A stretch of DNA of 64,000 nt from Pseudoalteromonas shioyasakiensis. GTDB taxonomy: Bacteria; Pseudomonadota; Gammaproteobacteria; Enterobacterales; Alteromonadaceae. A program made the position numbers and the translations under genes. Below the pieces are notes generated by a model. The model ran no database searches, was not told the DNA's origin, and saw only the letters and a list, made by a program, of their open reading frames with translations. The stretch covers positions 62,001 to 126,000 of the forward strand of contig NZ_LRUE01000022.1 in the NCBI RefSeq assembly GCF_001550135.1. The letters are read 5' to 3'. Each line of letters starts with the position of its first letter. The first letter of the stretch is position 1. Below are positions 20,356-29,626 of the stretch, piece after piece.

Positions 20356-20526
20356 ATGTTAAAAAGAAGACGCACGACACATAAGTTCAAGCGTAATGTT
20401 ATTTACTCAACGGCGACCCGCCGTCGTATCATGCTACGTAATACACACAAAAAAGTTATTTGGCGTCGCCGCTTATTTGCGATGCAGTTAATGGAAGCAC
20501 AAGTTCCTGCAACGCCGGTTGTATAA
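20356..20526 (+). CDS. Unrecognised 56-residue strongly basic protein
   Basis: I do not recognise this gene. The product has 11 Arg and 5 Lys against one acidic residue (E47), with the charge in the first 39 residues in clusters (RRR at 4-6, 22-24 and 37-39), and an uncharged, proline-containing C-terminus. That composition suggests binding to RNA, DNA or the ribosome; there is no signal peptide or membrane helix. Support for it being real: a strong AAGGAG ribosome binding site 5 bases before ATG, a TATAAT box upstream, codons like its neighbours, and an otherwise empty 265-bp gap between mltF and tadA. Its stop abuts the tadA stop with no spacer. Confidence 0.75.
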   Translation: MLKRRRTTHKFKRNVIYSTATRRRIMLRNTHKKVIWRRRLFAMQLMEAQVPATPVV

Positions 20527-21027
<501 letters not shown>

Positions 21028-21159
21028 TCACACAAATCTTGTAAAACTGTGAGTAATTATACCTAGTTAGTGAAAAATGTCGGCAATAAATACTGCTACA
21101 CTTAAAAATTAACGCAAAATTTAGTGGCTTTTTCATGGCTCAATGGACCCATATTGCGC

Positions 21160-21165
21160 TATAAT
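21160..21165 (+). promoter_or_regulatory. Candidate -10 box for gsk
   Basis: A perfect TATAAT preceded by GCGC lies 39 bp upstream of the gsk start. A matching -35 hexamer is not clear. Confidence 0.4.
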
Positions 21166-21204
21166 CTCGCGCTTTTTTTATTTAGCTTACAACACGGGTA
21201 GCAA

Positions 21205-22509
21205 ATGAAATTTCCTGGACGCCGCAGGCATAAACATTATTTTCCGGTGGAAGCCAAAGATCCACTGACGAATCAACTTAACTCAACCGACCGACTACAA
21301 CGTAGTTATATTACGGGTATCGACCAAATTGTGGTAGATATTGAAGCGAAAGTTGATCAAGCTTTCCTAGATGAATTTCAATTGCGCCGTGGCATGTCGC
21401 AAGTGATCGATAACGATATTACCAACGCGCTATACGACAGACTAAAACTCGACAATATGATCGATTATGAGTTTGCCGGTGGTACGGTAGGTAACACCAT
21501 GCACAACTACTCTACCCTAGCTGACGACCGATCAGTACTGTTAGGGGTAATGAGTGAAAATATCAAAATCGGCAGCTATGCATACCGTTTTTTATGTAAC
21601 ACCTCTAGCCGCGTTGACCTTGACTACCTTCAGCCTGTAGATGGCCCTATTGGTCGTTGTTTTACCTTAATTGACGAGACCGGTGAGCGTACCTTCGCAA
21701 TCAGCGCGGGGCTTATGAATCACCTGCGCCCTGAATCAATCGATCAGGCACTTATTGAGAATTCATCAGCACTGGTGATCAGCGCATACCTAATGCGTAC
21801 TCAAGGTGATGAAACCATGACAGAAGCGACCATGCAGGCAGTGAAATATGCCAATGATGCAGGTGTCCCTGTGGTTTTAACCCTTGGCACTAAGTTTCTA
21901 ATTGAACAAGACCCTGCTTGGTGGGCTGACTTTGTAAAAGAGCATGTTGATATTCTTGCTATGAACGAAGAGGAAGGTCTTGCGATTACTGGCTTTGAAG
22001 ATCCGCTTCTGGCAGCCGACAAAGCGCTAGATTGGACTGATTTAGTTATTTGCACGGCTGGCGAAAAAGGCTTGTTTATGGCCGGTTACGTAGACGACTC
22101 ATTCAAGCGTGAAACAGAATACCCGTTATTACCAGGCGCGATTGCTGACTTTAACCGTTATGAATTTTCGCGCGCAATGCGTAAAGACGACTGCCAAAAC
22201 CCAATTCGTGCTTACAGCCACACAGCACCGTTTATGGGCGGCCCAGATAGTATTAAAAATACCAATGGCGCAGGCGATTGTGCTCTGGCCGCGGTACTAC
22301 ATGACTTATCAGCAAACGTTTACCACAAACTTAATGTGGCAAACTCAGCGAAGCATCAGCAGCCTGCTATGACCTACTCATCGCTTGCACAAATTAGTAA
22401 ATACGCTAACCGTGCAAGTTATGAAGTACTTGTTCAGCACTCGCCACGTTTATCTCGTGGCTTACCTGAACGTGAAGATTGTTTAGAGCAAGTTTACTGG
22501 GATCAGTAA
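21205..22509 (+). CDS. gsk: Inosine/guanosine kinase
   Basis: Gsk phosphorylates inosine and guanosine to IMP and GMP in purine salvage. At 434 residues it has exactly the length of E. coli Gsk and matches it throughout: MKFPGRRRHKHYFPV at the start, FAGGTVGNTMHNYS, YLCNTSS-type GSYAYRFLCN, the LAMNEEE segment, the PfkB signature NTNGAGD with the catalytic aspartate, and SPRLSRGLPERED at the end. It is a single gene convergent with glsB, with only 6 bp between the stops and no visible terminator. Confidence 0.96.
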   Translation: MKFPGRRRHKHYFPVEAKDPLTNQLNSTDRLQRSYITGIDQIVVDIEAKVDQAFLDEFQLRRGMSQVIDNDITNALYDRLKLDNMIDYEFAGGTVGNTMHNYSTLADDRSVLLGVMSENIKIGSYAYRFLCNTSSRVDLDYLQPVDGPIGRCFTLIDETGERTFAISAGLMNHLRPESIDQALIENSSALVISAYLMRTQGDETMTEATMQAVKYANDAGVPVVLTLGTKFLIEQDPAWWADFVKEHVDILAMNEEEGLAITGFEDPLLAADKALDWTDLVICTAGEKGLFMAGYVDDSFKRETEYPLLPGAIADFNRYEFSRAMRKDDCQNPIRAYSHTAPFMGGPDSIKNTNGAGDCALAAVLHDLSANVYHKLNVANSAKHQQPAMTYSSLAQISKYANRASYEVLVQHSPRLSRGLPEREDCLEQVYWDQ

Positions 22510-22515
22510 GCGCGA

Positions 22516-23436
22516 CTAAAAAATCGAAATATCCAGTTTCTGGGATAAACGCTCAAGAGCCGCTATCCCAGCTACTGAGTTACCATACGAGTTAAGTCTT
22601 GGCGCCCACACAGCCACAGTAAATTGATTTGGTAATACAGCTAAAATAGTACCCGACACCCCAGACTTACCCGGCATACCAACACGGTAGCCAAAATCCC
22701 CAGCAGCATCGTATAAACCACTGGTAAACAGTAACGAGTTTAACTGCTTATTTTGCCTTGCACTGAGTACTTCTTGGCCATTGGCATCTTTACCTTGGTT
22801 TGCTAAGTAATTGTAAGCTTTTGCTAATTCTACGCAGTTTAACTCTATGGCACAGAAGTTAAAGTAAGCCCATAACACATCATCAACTTCATTATTAAAG
22901 TTGCCGAATGACTTCATTAGATGCCCCATCGCGGCGTTGCGATGACGAAACTCATATTCAGAATTTGCCACTTTCTTATCAATAACAACCTGAGCATTTC
23001 CTGATAACTGACGAAATGACTCAAGCATAGAGTGCATTGGCGCAGATAAACGGCTATATAACGCGTCACAGGTGACAATCGCGCCGGCATTAATAAATGG
23101 GTTGCGTGGTATGCCCTGTTCAAACTCAAGCTGTGTAAGTGAGTTAAAAGCGGTGCCTGAAGGCTCTTTACCGACTCGTTGCCACAGCTCATCACCATAA
23201 CGCTGAAGTGCTAAAGTTAAGGTCATTACTTTCGAAACAGATTGAATTGTAAAACGCGCACTACAATCACCCGCGCAATAGGTTTGCCCATCTACTGTAT
23301 GAATAGCAATGGCAAACTGGTTTGGCTCAACCTCTGCAAGCGCAGGAATATAATCAGCAACCTTACCTTGGCTCAGTAATGGTTGAACTTCTTTTGTGAT
23401 TTCATCTAATACATGTTGATAATCAATCTGTGACAT
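22516..23436 (-). CDS. glsB: Glutaminase
   Basis: This beta-lactamase-fold enzyme hydrolyses glutamine to glutamate and ammonia. The 306-residue protein matches the YneH/GlsB type: QGKVADYIPALA near residue 23, the catalytic SxxK motif QSVSKV (S66, K69), QGIPRNPFINAGA, and the C-terminal GKSGVSGTILAV. The catalytic Tyr region YRVGMPGK is present. It lies 81 bp downstream of rpoH, beyond a terminator, so it likely has its own promoter or is read by leakage. Confidence 0.95.
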   Translation of the reverse strand: MSQIDYQHVLDEITKEVQPLLSQGKVADYIPALAEVEPNQFAIAIHTVDGQTYCAGDCSARFTIQSVSKVMTLTLALQRYGDELWQRVGKEPSGTAFNSLTQLEFEQGIPRNPFINAGAIVTCDALYSRLSAPMHSMLESFRQLSGNAQVVIDKKVANSEYEFRHRNAAMGHLMKSFGNFNNEVDDVLWAYFNFCAIELNCVELAKAYNYLANQGKDANGQEVLSARQNKQLNSLLFTSGLYDAAGDFGYRVGMPGKSGVSGTILAVLPNQFTVAVWAPRLNSYGNSVAGIAALERLSQKLDISIF

Positions 23437-23456
23437 ACCGCGTCCTTTTAAAACAA

Positions 23457-23480
23457 AAAGCCCCGCATTTGCGAGGCTTT
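23457..23480 (-). terminator. rpoH terminator
   Basis: On the - strand a 10-bp stem with one mismatch (GCGAGGCTTT side 23471-23480, 23457-23466) and a 4-base loop is followed by a T-rich tract, 37 bp past the rpoH stop. Confidence 0.85.
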
Positions 23481-23517
23481 GTAGTCTACTAAAGATGGTT
23501 TGCTATAGCGATTGCTA

Positions 23518-24381
23518 TTAGCTCATCGCTGATTGCAGTTTTTTCATCGCTGTTTTTTCTAGCTGACGAACACGCTCTGCTGAAACGTTATATTTCTCAG
23601 CAAGCTCTTGTAATGTTGCTTTATCGTCAGCTAACCAACGTGCACTTACGATGTCTTGAGAACGTTCATCAAGGGTTTTTAAGGCGCTGAATAAACGTGC
23701 ATGAGACTGTTCTTGCCATTGCTGCTCTTCGATATCATCAGCAAGGTCAGCACTGCCATCTGTTAAATACTGTACTGGCGAGTATGTGCTTGTCGGTGCG
23801 TCGTCATTGTCGTCGCCCGTTAAGTCAAAGCCCATATCTTGGCCACTCATACGTGATTCCATCTCACGTACTTCTTTTTCACTTACACCTAGCTCATTAG
23901 CAACTGTGCTAACCTCAGCTTGGTTAAACCAACCTAAACGTTTTTTGTTTTTACGCAGGTTGAAGAATAATTTACGTTGCGCTTTTGTAGTTGCAACTTT
24001 CACGATACGCCAGTTTTTCAGTACGTATTCATGAATTTCAGCTTTGATCCAGTGTACTGCGAATGAAACTAAGCGAACACCTACACTTGGGTCGAAACGT
24101 TTTACCGCTTTCATCAGACCGATGTTACCTTCCTGAATTAAATCAGCTTGCGGTAAGCCATAACCTGAATAGCTTTTCGCAATATGAGCAACAAAGCGTA
24201 GATGCGACATAATGAGTTGCTTCGCAGCTTCAAGATCACCTTCTTCCTGAAGACGTGTCGCCAACTGCTTTTCTTTCTCTGCATCAAGCATAGGAATAGT
24301 GCTAACCGCTTGAAGGTAGCCGTCCATACTTGCGCTCTGTTGACCTGCAGTAAGTGCCATTGCGTATAAATCTTTACTCAT
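23518..24381 (-). CDS. rpoH: RNA polymerase heat-shock sigma factor (sigma-32)
   Basis: RpoH directs RNA polymerase to chaperone and protease promoters after heat or envelope stress. The 287-residue protein has sigma region 1.2, region 2 with [18 protein letters not shown] and [10 protein letters not shown], the RpoH box [15 protein letters not shown] (the diagnostic of this sigma class), and region 4 with [26 protein letters not shown] ribosome binding site precedes the ATG by 6 bases. It follows ftsX in the usual ftsYEX-rpoH order but across 225 bp that contain a promoter and a perfect CIRCE operator, so its control looks unlike that of E. coli. Confidence 0.97.
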   Translation of the reverse strand: MSKDLYAMALTAGQQSASMDGYLQAVSTIPMLDAEKEKQLATRLQEEGDLEAAKQLIMSHLRFVAHIAKSYSGYGLPQADLIQEGNIGLMKAVKRFDPSVGVRLVSFAVHWIKAEIHEYVLKNWRIVKVATTKAQRKLFFNLRKNKKRLGWFNQAEVSTVANELGVSEKEVREMESRMSGQDMGFDLTGDDNDDAPTSTYSPVQYLTDGSADLADDIEEQQWQEQSHARLFSALKTLDERSQDIVSARWLADDKATLQELAEKYNVSAERVRQLEKTAMKKLQSAMS

Positions 24382-24414
24382 TTTTCACCTCAGTGATAAA
24401 CATTTGAAACCATC

Positions 24415-24441
24415 TTAGCACTCTTTAAGCGAGAGTGCTAA
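24415..24441. promoter_or_regulatory. CIRCE operator (HrcA binding site) at the rpoH promoter
   Basis: TTAGCACTC (24415-24423), 9 bases, then GAGTGCTAA (24433-24441): every base of the CIRCE consensus is present with the standard spacer. It lies 34 bp before the rpoH start, at the predicted transcription start, the usual position for repression by HrcA. In the mRNA it would also form a 9-bp hairpin in the leader. Confidence 0.88.
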
Positions 24442-24446
24442 CTTCA

Positions 24447-24475
24447 ATTAAAAACTTTTTTAAAGTTCAAATCAA
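24447..24475 (-). promoter_or_regulatory. Sigma-70-type promoter for rpoH
   Basis: On the - strand TTGATT (24470-24475), a 17-bp spacer and TTTAAT (24447-24452) predict a start near 24440, the first bases of the CIRCE operator. Confidence 0.55.
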
Positions 24476-24589
24476 GTGGTTTTTGCATCTATTTTTAGTC
24501 TACGCTAACACGCTGAATAAGCGATGAATTCTAGCTTGGAGTGATATTTTGATAAATTAACAGCGACTACTATTTATCGCTAAAAGAGC

Positions 24590-24613
24590 AGTGTAACAAT
24601 GAATTGTTACACT
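24590..24613 (-). repeat. 11-bp palindrome over the ftsX stop codon
   Basis: AGTGTAACAAT (24590-24600) pairs perfectly with 24603-24613 across two bases. The ftsX stop codon lies inside. It could be an ftsX terminator, but its T-tract is poor and the stem is AT-rich. Confidence 0.45.
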
Positions 24614-25593
24614 TTATCGGGTTCAATTTCTTTTATGTAGCGGTTAACTGATAAGTATGAACCAACAAATCCTAAGCCTGTTGCAAGAGCGACTAAAATG
24701 CCAAACTCTGTGAGTGTTAAACCAATCAAGTCAAAGCTGGTTTCATAAACACCCGCAACATCACTTACAGCAGCACCAAGCCACCACATCATTAACGCAA
24801 CACAAATAAAAGAGAACAAACCGCCAATAATACCGTACCAAATCCCTGTCCATAAAAATGGCGCATGAATAAAGGTGTTTGTCGCCCCAACTAACTTCAT
24901 AACTTGAATTTCGTCTTTCTTATCCATGATTGATAAGCGGATAGTATTACCAATGATCAGGGTGACGGAGGTTAATAATAGTAGAGCAATGGTGATCACG
25001 CTTTCTTTTAATAAACTTAAAAGTGCATTTAATCGCTCAAGCCAAGCAATATCGAGTTTACCAAAATCAACTTCTCTTTCGCCTTCAAGTTTTTGCAGTA
25101 ATTGTTTTGCCGTATTTGGCTGACGGTATCGTGCTGTCGGCGTAACAATAACAACATCAGGTAACGGGTTCGCATCTAAATATTCAAGTGCTTGCCCAAA
25201 TCCTGATACTTGTTTAAATTCAGTGAGGGCATCGCCTTTTGATATAAACTCCACTTTATCTACTTCAGGGTAGAGTGCTAAACGCTTAACCAAGGTTTGC
25301 GTTTGCTGTTCGCTCATAGTTTCTTTTACGAACAACGAGATCTCTGCGGCATCTTCAAAGCCACTGCTCACTTGCGAGACATTTTTAACCACTAAATAAA
25401 GCGTCGCTGGCAGTGTTAAGCTTAATCCCAATACCGCAATGGTCATCAATGAGGCTAAAGGCGTTCGCCACATTTCACCGAGGCTGTGCACACCTTGGCG
25501 AATAAGATTAATAAAGAAGAAATAAGGCGCTGCTAAAAATGACTTCTTCTGACGTTCGTTTTGGCTGTTGCGGCTTTTAAACAATAAACTCAT
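24607..25593 (-). CDS. ftsX: Cell division protein FtsX
   Basis: FtsX is the membrane part of the FtsEX complex, which sits at the division septum and activates peptidoglycan hydrolases through its periplasmic loop. The 328-residue protein has four membrane helices (about residues 40-65, 190-215, 240-265 and 290-315) with the large periplasmic loop after the first, and the FtsX-family motifs SLMTIAVLGLSLTLPA, NTIRLSIMDKKDEIQVMKLVGAT and GFVGSYL. Its ATG overlaps the ftsE stop by 4 bp (ATGA), indicating coupled translation. Confidence 0.95.
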   Translation of the reverse strand: MSLLFKSRNSQNERQKKSFLAAPYFFFINLIRQGVHSLGEMWRTPLASLMTIAVLGLSLTLPATLYLVVKNVSQVSSGFEDAAEISLFVKETMSEQQTQTLVKRLALYPEVDKVEFISKGDALTEFKQVSGFGQALEYLDANPLPDVVIVTPTARYRQPNTAKQLLQKLEGEREVDFGKLDIAWLERLNALLSLLKESVITIALLLLTSVTLIIGNTIRLSIMDKKDEIQVMKLVGATNTFIHAPFLWTGIWYGIIGGLFSFICVALMMWWLGAAVSDVAGVYETSFDLIGLTLTEFGILVALATGLGFVGSYLSVNRYIKEIEPDKV

Positions 25594-26267
25594 AGTGCCC
25601 CCTCAGCTAACGGATCGTCAATCATACGGCCATCTTTCAGTGTTAGGCTGCGATAACGCATACGCGCAATTAAACCAATATCATGGGTTGCAATCAGCAC
25701 GGTTGTACCATGATTATTAAAGTCTTCGAATAAACGTAAAATGTCCATCGAAAGTTCAGGGTCTAAGTTACCAGTTGGCTCATCGGCTAATAGGATTGGC
25801 GGTGAATTGACAATAGCGCGAGCAATACCTACACGCTGCTGCTCACCACCTGATAAGGTTGCTGGATTACACTTAGCTTTATCAAGTAACCCTACTTTAT
25901 CAAGCGCACCGTGAACACGTTTAGCTATTTGCTTATGGTGCGTACCTTCAATGATTAAAGGTAAGGCAACATTATCAAACACTGAGTAACGTTCTAGTAA
26001 GCGGTGATTCTGAAAGATGATACCAATATCGCGGCGCACATAAGGGATCTGGCGTGATTTAACAGCATTTAAATCAACACCATTAATAAGCACCTGCCCG
26101 GCTGATGGACGCTCCATCAAGCTGATAAGCTTCAATAGTGTACTTTTACCTGCCCCACTGTGCCCGGTTAAAAAGGCCAGTTCGCCAGGCTTAATATGAA
26201 AGCTGACTTTTTCAAGGGCACGATGGCCACCTGGATATGTTTTACTGACTTGCTGAAAATTTATCAT
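25590..26267 (-). CDS. ftsE: Cell division ATP-binding protein FtsE
   Basis: FtsE is the ABC ATPase partner of FtsX. It shows Walker A GHSGAGKST, Q-loop region GIIFQNH, ABC signature LSGGEQQR, Walker B ILLADEPTG and the H-loop ATHD. I chose ATG 26265-26267 (MINFQQVSKTYPGG), which matches E. coli FtsE at its start; a TTG four codons upstream would add MITK without family support. The gene follows ftsY after a terminator-like hairpin and precedes ftsX with a 4-bp overlap. Confidence 0.95.
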   Translation of the reverse strand: MINFQQVSKTYPGGHRALEKVSFHIKPGELAFLTGHSGAGKSTLLKLISLMERPSAGQVLINGVDLNAVKSRQIPYVRRDIGIIFQNHRLLERYSVFDNVALPLIIEGTHHKQIAKRVHGALDKVGLLDKAKCNPATLSGGEQQRVGIARAIVNSPPILLADEPTGNLDPELSMDILRLFEDFNNHGTTVLIATHDIGLIARMRYRSLTLKDGRMIDDPLAEGAL

Positions 26268-26294
26268 TTTAGTTATCAATCATCTTGCAGCGAA

Positions 26295-26314
26295 AAAGGG
26301 AGCAAGCTCCCTTT
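26295..26314 (-). terminator. Terminator-like hairpin after ftsY
   Basis: On the - strand AAAGGGAGC (26306-26314) pairs with GCTCCCTTT (26295-26303) across two bases, and T5 follows. It may reduce read-through from ftsY into ftsE. Confidence 0.7.
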
Positions 26315-26320
26315 AGTTAA

Positions 26321-28417
26321 TTATGCGTCATCCTCGTCTTGGCTAAATAGTGCATCAATAAAGTCACTACTATTAAAGGTACGTAAATCATCAATACCTT
26401 CACCAACACCAATGTAACGAATTGGGATATTAAATTTATCTGCAACGGCGAAAATCACACCACCTTTGGCGGTACCATCTAGTTTAGATAAAGTAATGCC
26501 CGTTAAACCAACACACTCATTAAATAATTTAACTTGGCTAATTGCGTTTTGACCTGTACCTGCATCAATAGTTAGCATAACTTCATGTGGCGCATCTGGG
26601 TCAATTTTCTTCATTACACGGGCAATTTTTTCAAGCTCTTGCATTAGGTTATCTTTATTTTGCAAGCGACCTGCTGTATCGGCGATTAACACATCAACAT
26701 TACGAGCCTTTGCAGCCTGAAATGCATCAAATACCACTGACGCACTGTCTGCACCTGTATGCTGAGCAATCACTGGGATGCTATTACGCTCACCCCATAC
26801 TTGTAACTGCTCAACCGCTGCAGCGCGGAACGTATCACCCGCAGCAAGCATTACTGACTTACCTTCGTTTTGGAACTGCTTAGCTAATTTACCAATCGTG
26901 GTGGTTTTACCTACACCATTTACACCCACCATTAAGATAACAAATGGCTTTTTATCACCACTTACAACCAGCGGCTGCTCGGCGGTTTTAAGCATACTAG
27001 CCATTTCTTGCTTCATTAACTCATATAAAGCATCACCATCTTTTAATTGCTTACGATCAGCGGCATCGGTTAGGTTATCAATCAACTTCATTGTTGTATC
27101 AACACCTAAATCGGCTGTTAGTAATTGTGTTTCTAGTTCTTCAAATAACTCATCGTCAATTTTCTTACCACTAAAAATAGACGCAAAGCCTGAACCAATA
27201 TTAACGCGAGTTTTTAATAGACCTTTTTTAAGGCGTGCGAAGAAACCTTCTTTCTTTGGTTTTTCAGCAGCGGCTTGAGCAGCTTTCTCTTGCTCTACAC
27301 GCTCAGCTTCTGCTTGTTCTTCAGCAATGCGTTCTTGCTCTAAACGCTCCGCTTCTGCCTTTTCTGCAGCAATGCGTTCTTGCTCTAAGCGAGCTGCTTC
27401 CGCCTTTTCTGCAGCAATGCGTTCTTGCTCTAAACGATCCGCCTCTGCCTTCTCTGCAGCAATACGTTCTTGCTCTAGACGATCCGCTTCTGCTTTTTCT
27501 GCAGCAATGCGTTCTTGTTCTAAACGTTCCGATTCTGCCTTTTCTGCAGCAATGCGTTCTTGCTCTAAACGATCCGCCTCTGCCTTCTCTGCAGCAATAC
27601 GTTCTTGCTCTAGACGATCCGCTTCTGCTTTTTCTGCAGCAATGCGTTCTTGTTCTAAACGATCCGCCTCTGCCTTTTCTGCAGCAATGCGTTCTTGCTC
27701 TAGACGTTCAGCCTCTGCTTGTTCAGCAGCGATACGTTCTTGCTCCAAGCGAGCAGCTTCTGCCTTCTCTGCAGCAATGCGTTCTTGTTCTAAACGCTCC
27801 GCTTCTGCCTTTTCTGCCGCAATACGTTCTTGCTCTAGACGTTCTGCCTCGGCCTTCTGCGCAGCAACTTGCTCGGCTTCACGCTGCGCCTGTTCTGCTG
27901 CAGCACGCTCTTGCTCTAATTTCATTGCTGCTTCTTGCTCAGCAAGACGAGCTTGTTGTTCTTGACGTTGTTGTTCTGCCGCTTGCTGCTCTTGAGCTAA
28001 ACGTTCAGCTTCTGCTTGTTCTGCCGCAATGCGTTCTTGCTCTAAACGCTCAGCTTCTGCTTTTTCTGCCGCAATGCGTTCTTGCTCTAGACGCTCCGCC
28101 TCTGCCTTTTCTGCAGCGATACGCTCTTGCTCTAGACGCTCAGCCTCTGCGTTTTCTGCCGCAATGCGCTCTTGCTCTAAACGCTCCGCTTCTGTTTTTT
28201 CAGCAGCGATACGCTCTTGCTCTAGACGCTCAGCCTCTGCGTTTTCTGCCGCAATGCGCTCTTGCTCTAAACGCTCCGCTTCTGCTTTTTCGGCTTCAAT
28301 TCGCTGTTGTTCTTCTATTTGCTTCTGGTTATCAGCCTCTTTTGCTGCTTGCTCTGCTTGTTGCTTATCTGATTTGCCAAAACCAAACCAAGACAGGAAT
28401 TTACTTTTTTTTGCCAT
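26321..28417 (-). CDS. ftsY: Signal recognition particle receptor FtsY with expanded repeat N-domain
   Basis: FtsY is the SRP receptor GTPase that brings ribosomes making membrane proteins to the Sec translocon. The 698-residue protein is long (E. coli 497). Residues 1-45 include an amphipathic start (FLSWFGFGK). Residues 46-135 are six and 190-369 twelve copies of a 15-residue charged heptad-like unit ([15 protein letters not shown] and variants EADR, EAAR, ESER), with a degenerate Gln-rich link between them; the whole is a predicted long helix. The NG domain begins near 390 with [14 protein letters not shown] and carries [15 protein letters not shown] and [10 protein letters not shown]. The catalytic part is normal, so only linker length is unusual. 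It is divergent from rsmD, as in E. coli. Confidence 0.96.
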   Translation of the reverse strand: MAKKSKFLSWFGFGKSDKQQAEQAAKEADNQKQIEEQQRIEAEKAEAERLEQERIAAENAEAERLEQERIAAEKTEAERLEQERIAAENAEAERLEQERIAAEKAEAERLEQERIAAEKAEAERLEQERIAAEQAEAERLAQEQQAAEQQRQEQQARLAEQEAAMKLEQERAAAEQAQREAEQVAAQKAEAERLEQERIAAEKAEAERLEQERIAAEKAEAARLEQERIAAEQAEAERLEQERIAAEKAEADRLEQERIAAEKAEADRLEQERIAAEKAEADRLEQERIAAEKAESERLEQERIAAEKAEADRLEQERIAAEKAEADRLEQERIAAEKAEAARLEQERIAAEKAEAERLEQERIAEEQAEAERVEQEKAAQAAAEKPKKEGFFARLKKGLLKTRVNIGSGFASIFSGKKIDDELFEELETQLLTADLGVDTTMKLIDNLTDAADRKQLKDGDALYELMKQEMASMLKTAEQPLVVSGDKKPFVILMVGVNGVGKTTTIGKLAKQFQNEGKSVMLAAGDTFRAAAVEQLQVWGERNSIPVIAQHTGADSASVVFDAFQAAKARNVDVLIADTAGRLQNKDNLMQELEKIARVMKKIDPDAPHEVMLTIDAGTGQNAISQVKLFNECVGLTGITLSKLDGTAKGGVIFAVADKFNIPIRYIGVGEGIDDLRTFNSSDFIDALFSQDEDDA
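27311..27850 (-). repeat. 45-bp tandem repeats in ftsY, block 2 (12 units)
   Basis: Twelve tandem in-frame copies of a 45-bp unit encode residues 190-369. A 125-bp stretch (27402-27526) recurs without change at 27537-27661, a shift of exactly three units, so part of the block was copied recently. A thirteenth partial copy follows. Confidence 0.92.
28013..28282 (-). repeat. 45-bp tandem repeats in ftsY, block 1 (6 units)
   Basis: Six tandem in-frame copies of the same 45-bp unit encode residues 46-135. They are separated from block 2 by 162 bp of diverged, Gln-rich coding sequence. Confidence 0.92.
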
Positions 28418-28626
28418 ACTTGCTAATAACCACTTATAAAAATCTGATAAACTTACATGAATAATAGTTTGGTGACAGTTCAGCTTTTAAGCCAAACATA
28501 AACAGGTACCATCTATCGCTAAGGTCGCAATACTATCACTTTTAGCGCAGTAGAAAAATGACGCGCTAGCTATTGCATACAATATTATCTGAGCTAGTGG
28601 TCAGTTACCAATGATTAGTGAGTTAA

Positions 28627-29244
28627 ATGAGAAAAAAATCAACAGCTAACCGCCAAGCTAAAGCAGCGAACAATAAATCAGCAAATGGTTTTATTCGTAT
28701 TATAAGTGGGCAATTTCGCGGTAGAAAATTACCCGTAAAAGATGTGCAAGGCTTGCGCCCAACCACAGACCGAATAAAAGAAACTGTATTTAACTGGCTA
28801 ATGCAAGATACCCGAGGCGCAGCGGTACTCGATTGCTTTGCCGGTTCCGGCGGTTTAGGTTTTGAGGCGTTATCGCGCTTTGCTGATCATGCTGTGTTTT
28901 TCGAACTAGATAAAGGCGCCGCTAGCCAACTAAAAGAAAACATTAGCACCCTTAAATTGGATAATGCAGCCGTAAAACAAGGCAATAGCCTTTCATTATT
29001 AGAACAAAACACGCAAAACGAGCAATTTGATCTAATTTTTGTTGACCCACCATTTCGACAAAACTTAGCTGAAAAAAGTTGTTTTTTACTCGAAAAAAAT
29101 AACTGGCTATCTGCTCAAGCACTTATATATGTTGAGGTCGAAAGCGAACTAAGCGACCTAGATACTCCAGATAACTGGATGCTTTTAAAAGAAAAAGCTG
29201 CCGGACAAGTGATTTGTCGGCTATATCAACGCGAGACAAATTAA
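28627..29244 (+). CDS. rsmD: 16S rRNA (guanine(966)-N2)-methyltransferase
   Basis: RsmD methylates G966 of 16S rRNA on the assembled small subunit. The 205-residue protein has a basic N-terminal tail, then IRIISGQFRGRKLPV and RPTTDRIKETVFNWL typical of RsmD, the SAM-binding motif VLDCFAGSGGLGFEALSR, and the catalytic motif VDPPF. It is divergent from ftsY across 209 bp, the conserved gammaproteobacterial arrangement. That gap shows no other gene. Confidence 0.95.
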   Translation: MRKKSTANRQAKAANNKSANGFIRIISGQFRGRKLPVKDVQGLRPTTDRIKETVFNWLMQDTRGAAVLDCFAGSGGLGFEALSRFADHAVFFELDKGAASQLKENISTLKLDNAAVKQGNSLSLLEQNTQNEQFDLIFVDPPFRQNLAEKSCFLLEKNNWLSAQALIYVEVESELSDLDTPDNWMLLKEKAAGQVICRLYQRETN

Positions 29245-29389
29245 CTCTGTTTTGCAAACCTAGTTTCTGTTAATATTATTCTTTACATGTGGTGTTGCTT
29301 CGGATTACAATACCGCACCATTTTTGAACCACTTGGTCGTTATTCGATCAACTTGAGCAACGCTCATTATTTAGGTAGGTGAATTTTTA

Positions 29390-29605
29390 ATGCCAGTAAT
29401 TAAAGTAAGAGAGAACGAACCGTTTGACGTAGCACTTCGTCGCTTCAAGCGTTCATGTGAAAAAGCAGGTATCCTTTCAGAAGTTCGTCGTCGCGAGCAC
29501 TATGAAAAACCAACAGCTGAGCGTAAGCGTAAAAAAGCTGCTGCAGTAAAGCGTCACATGAAGAAGCTTTCTCGCGATAACGCACGTCGCGTTAAATTAT
29601 ACTAA
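29390..29605 (+). CDS. rpsU: 30S ribosomal protein bS21
   Basis: The 71-residue basic protein begins [21 protein letters not shown]-like and continues with [18 protein letters not shown], identical in pattern to E. coli bS21. bS21 joins the small subunit late and helps mRNA base-pairing with 16S rRNA. A TAGGTAGG-type ribosome binding site lies before ATG. It is the first gene of the macromolecular synthesis operon, here rpsU-yqeY-dnaG-rpoD. Confidence 0.97.
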
Positions 29606-29626
29606 TCAGTATTTGGTCTTGTATAA

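Noticed and set aside
27311-28282. Regular repeat spacing taken as a possible CRISPR array
   Set aside because: The 45-bp units are contiguous, without unique spacers, and all in frame in ftsY.
27235-28464. Open 409-residue frame on the + strand, opposite the ftsY repeats
   Set aside because: It is a shadow of the 45-bp repeats: stop-free only because the repeated unit lacks stops in that frame. The product is a monotonous Leu/Gln/Ala polymer without family likeness, and ftsY is certain.
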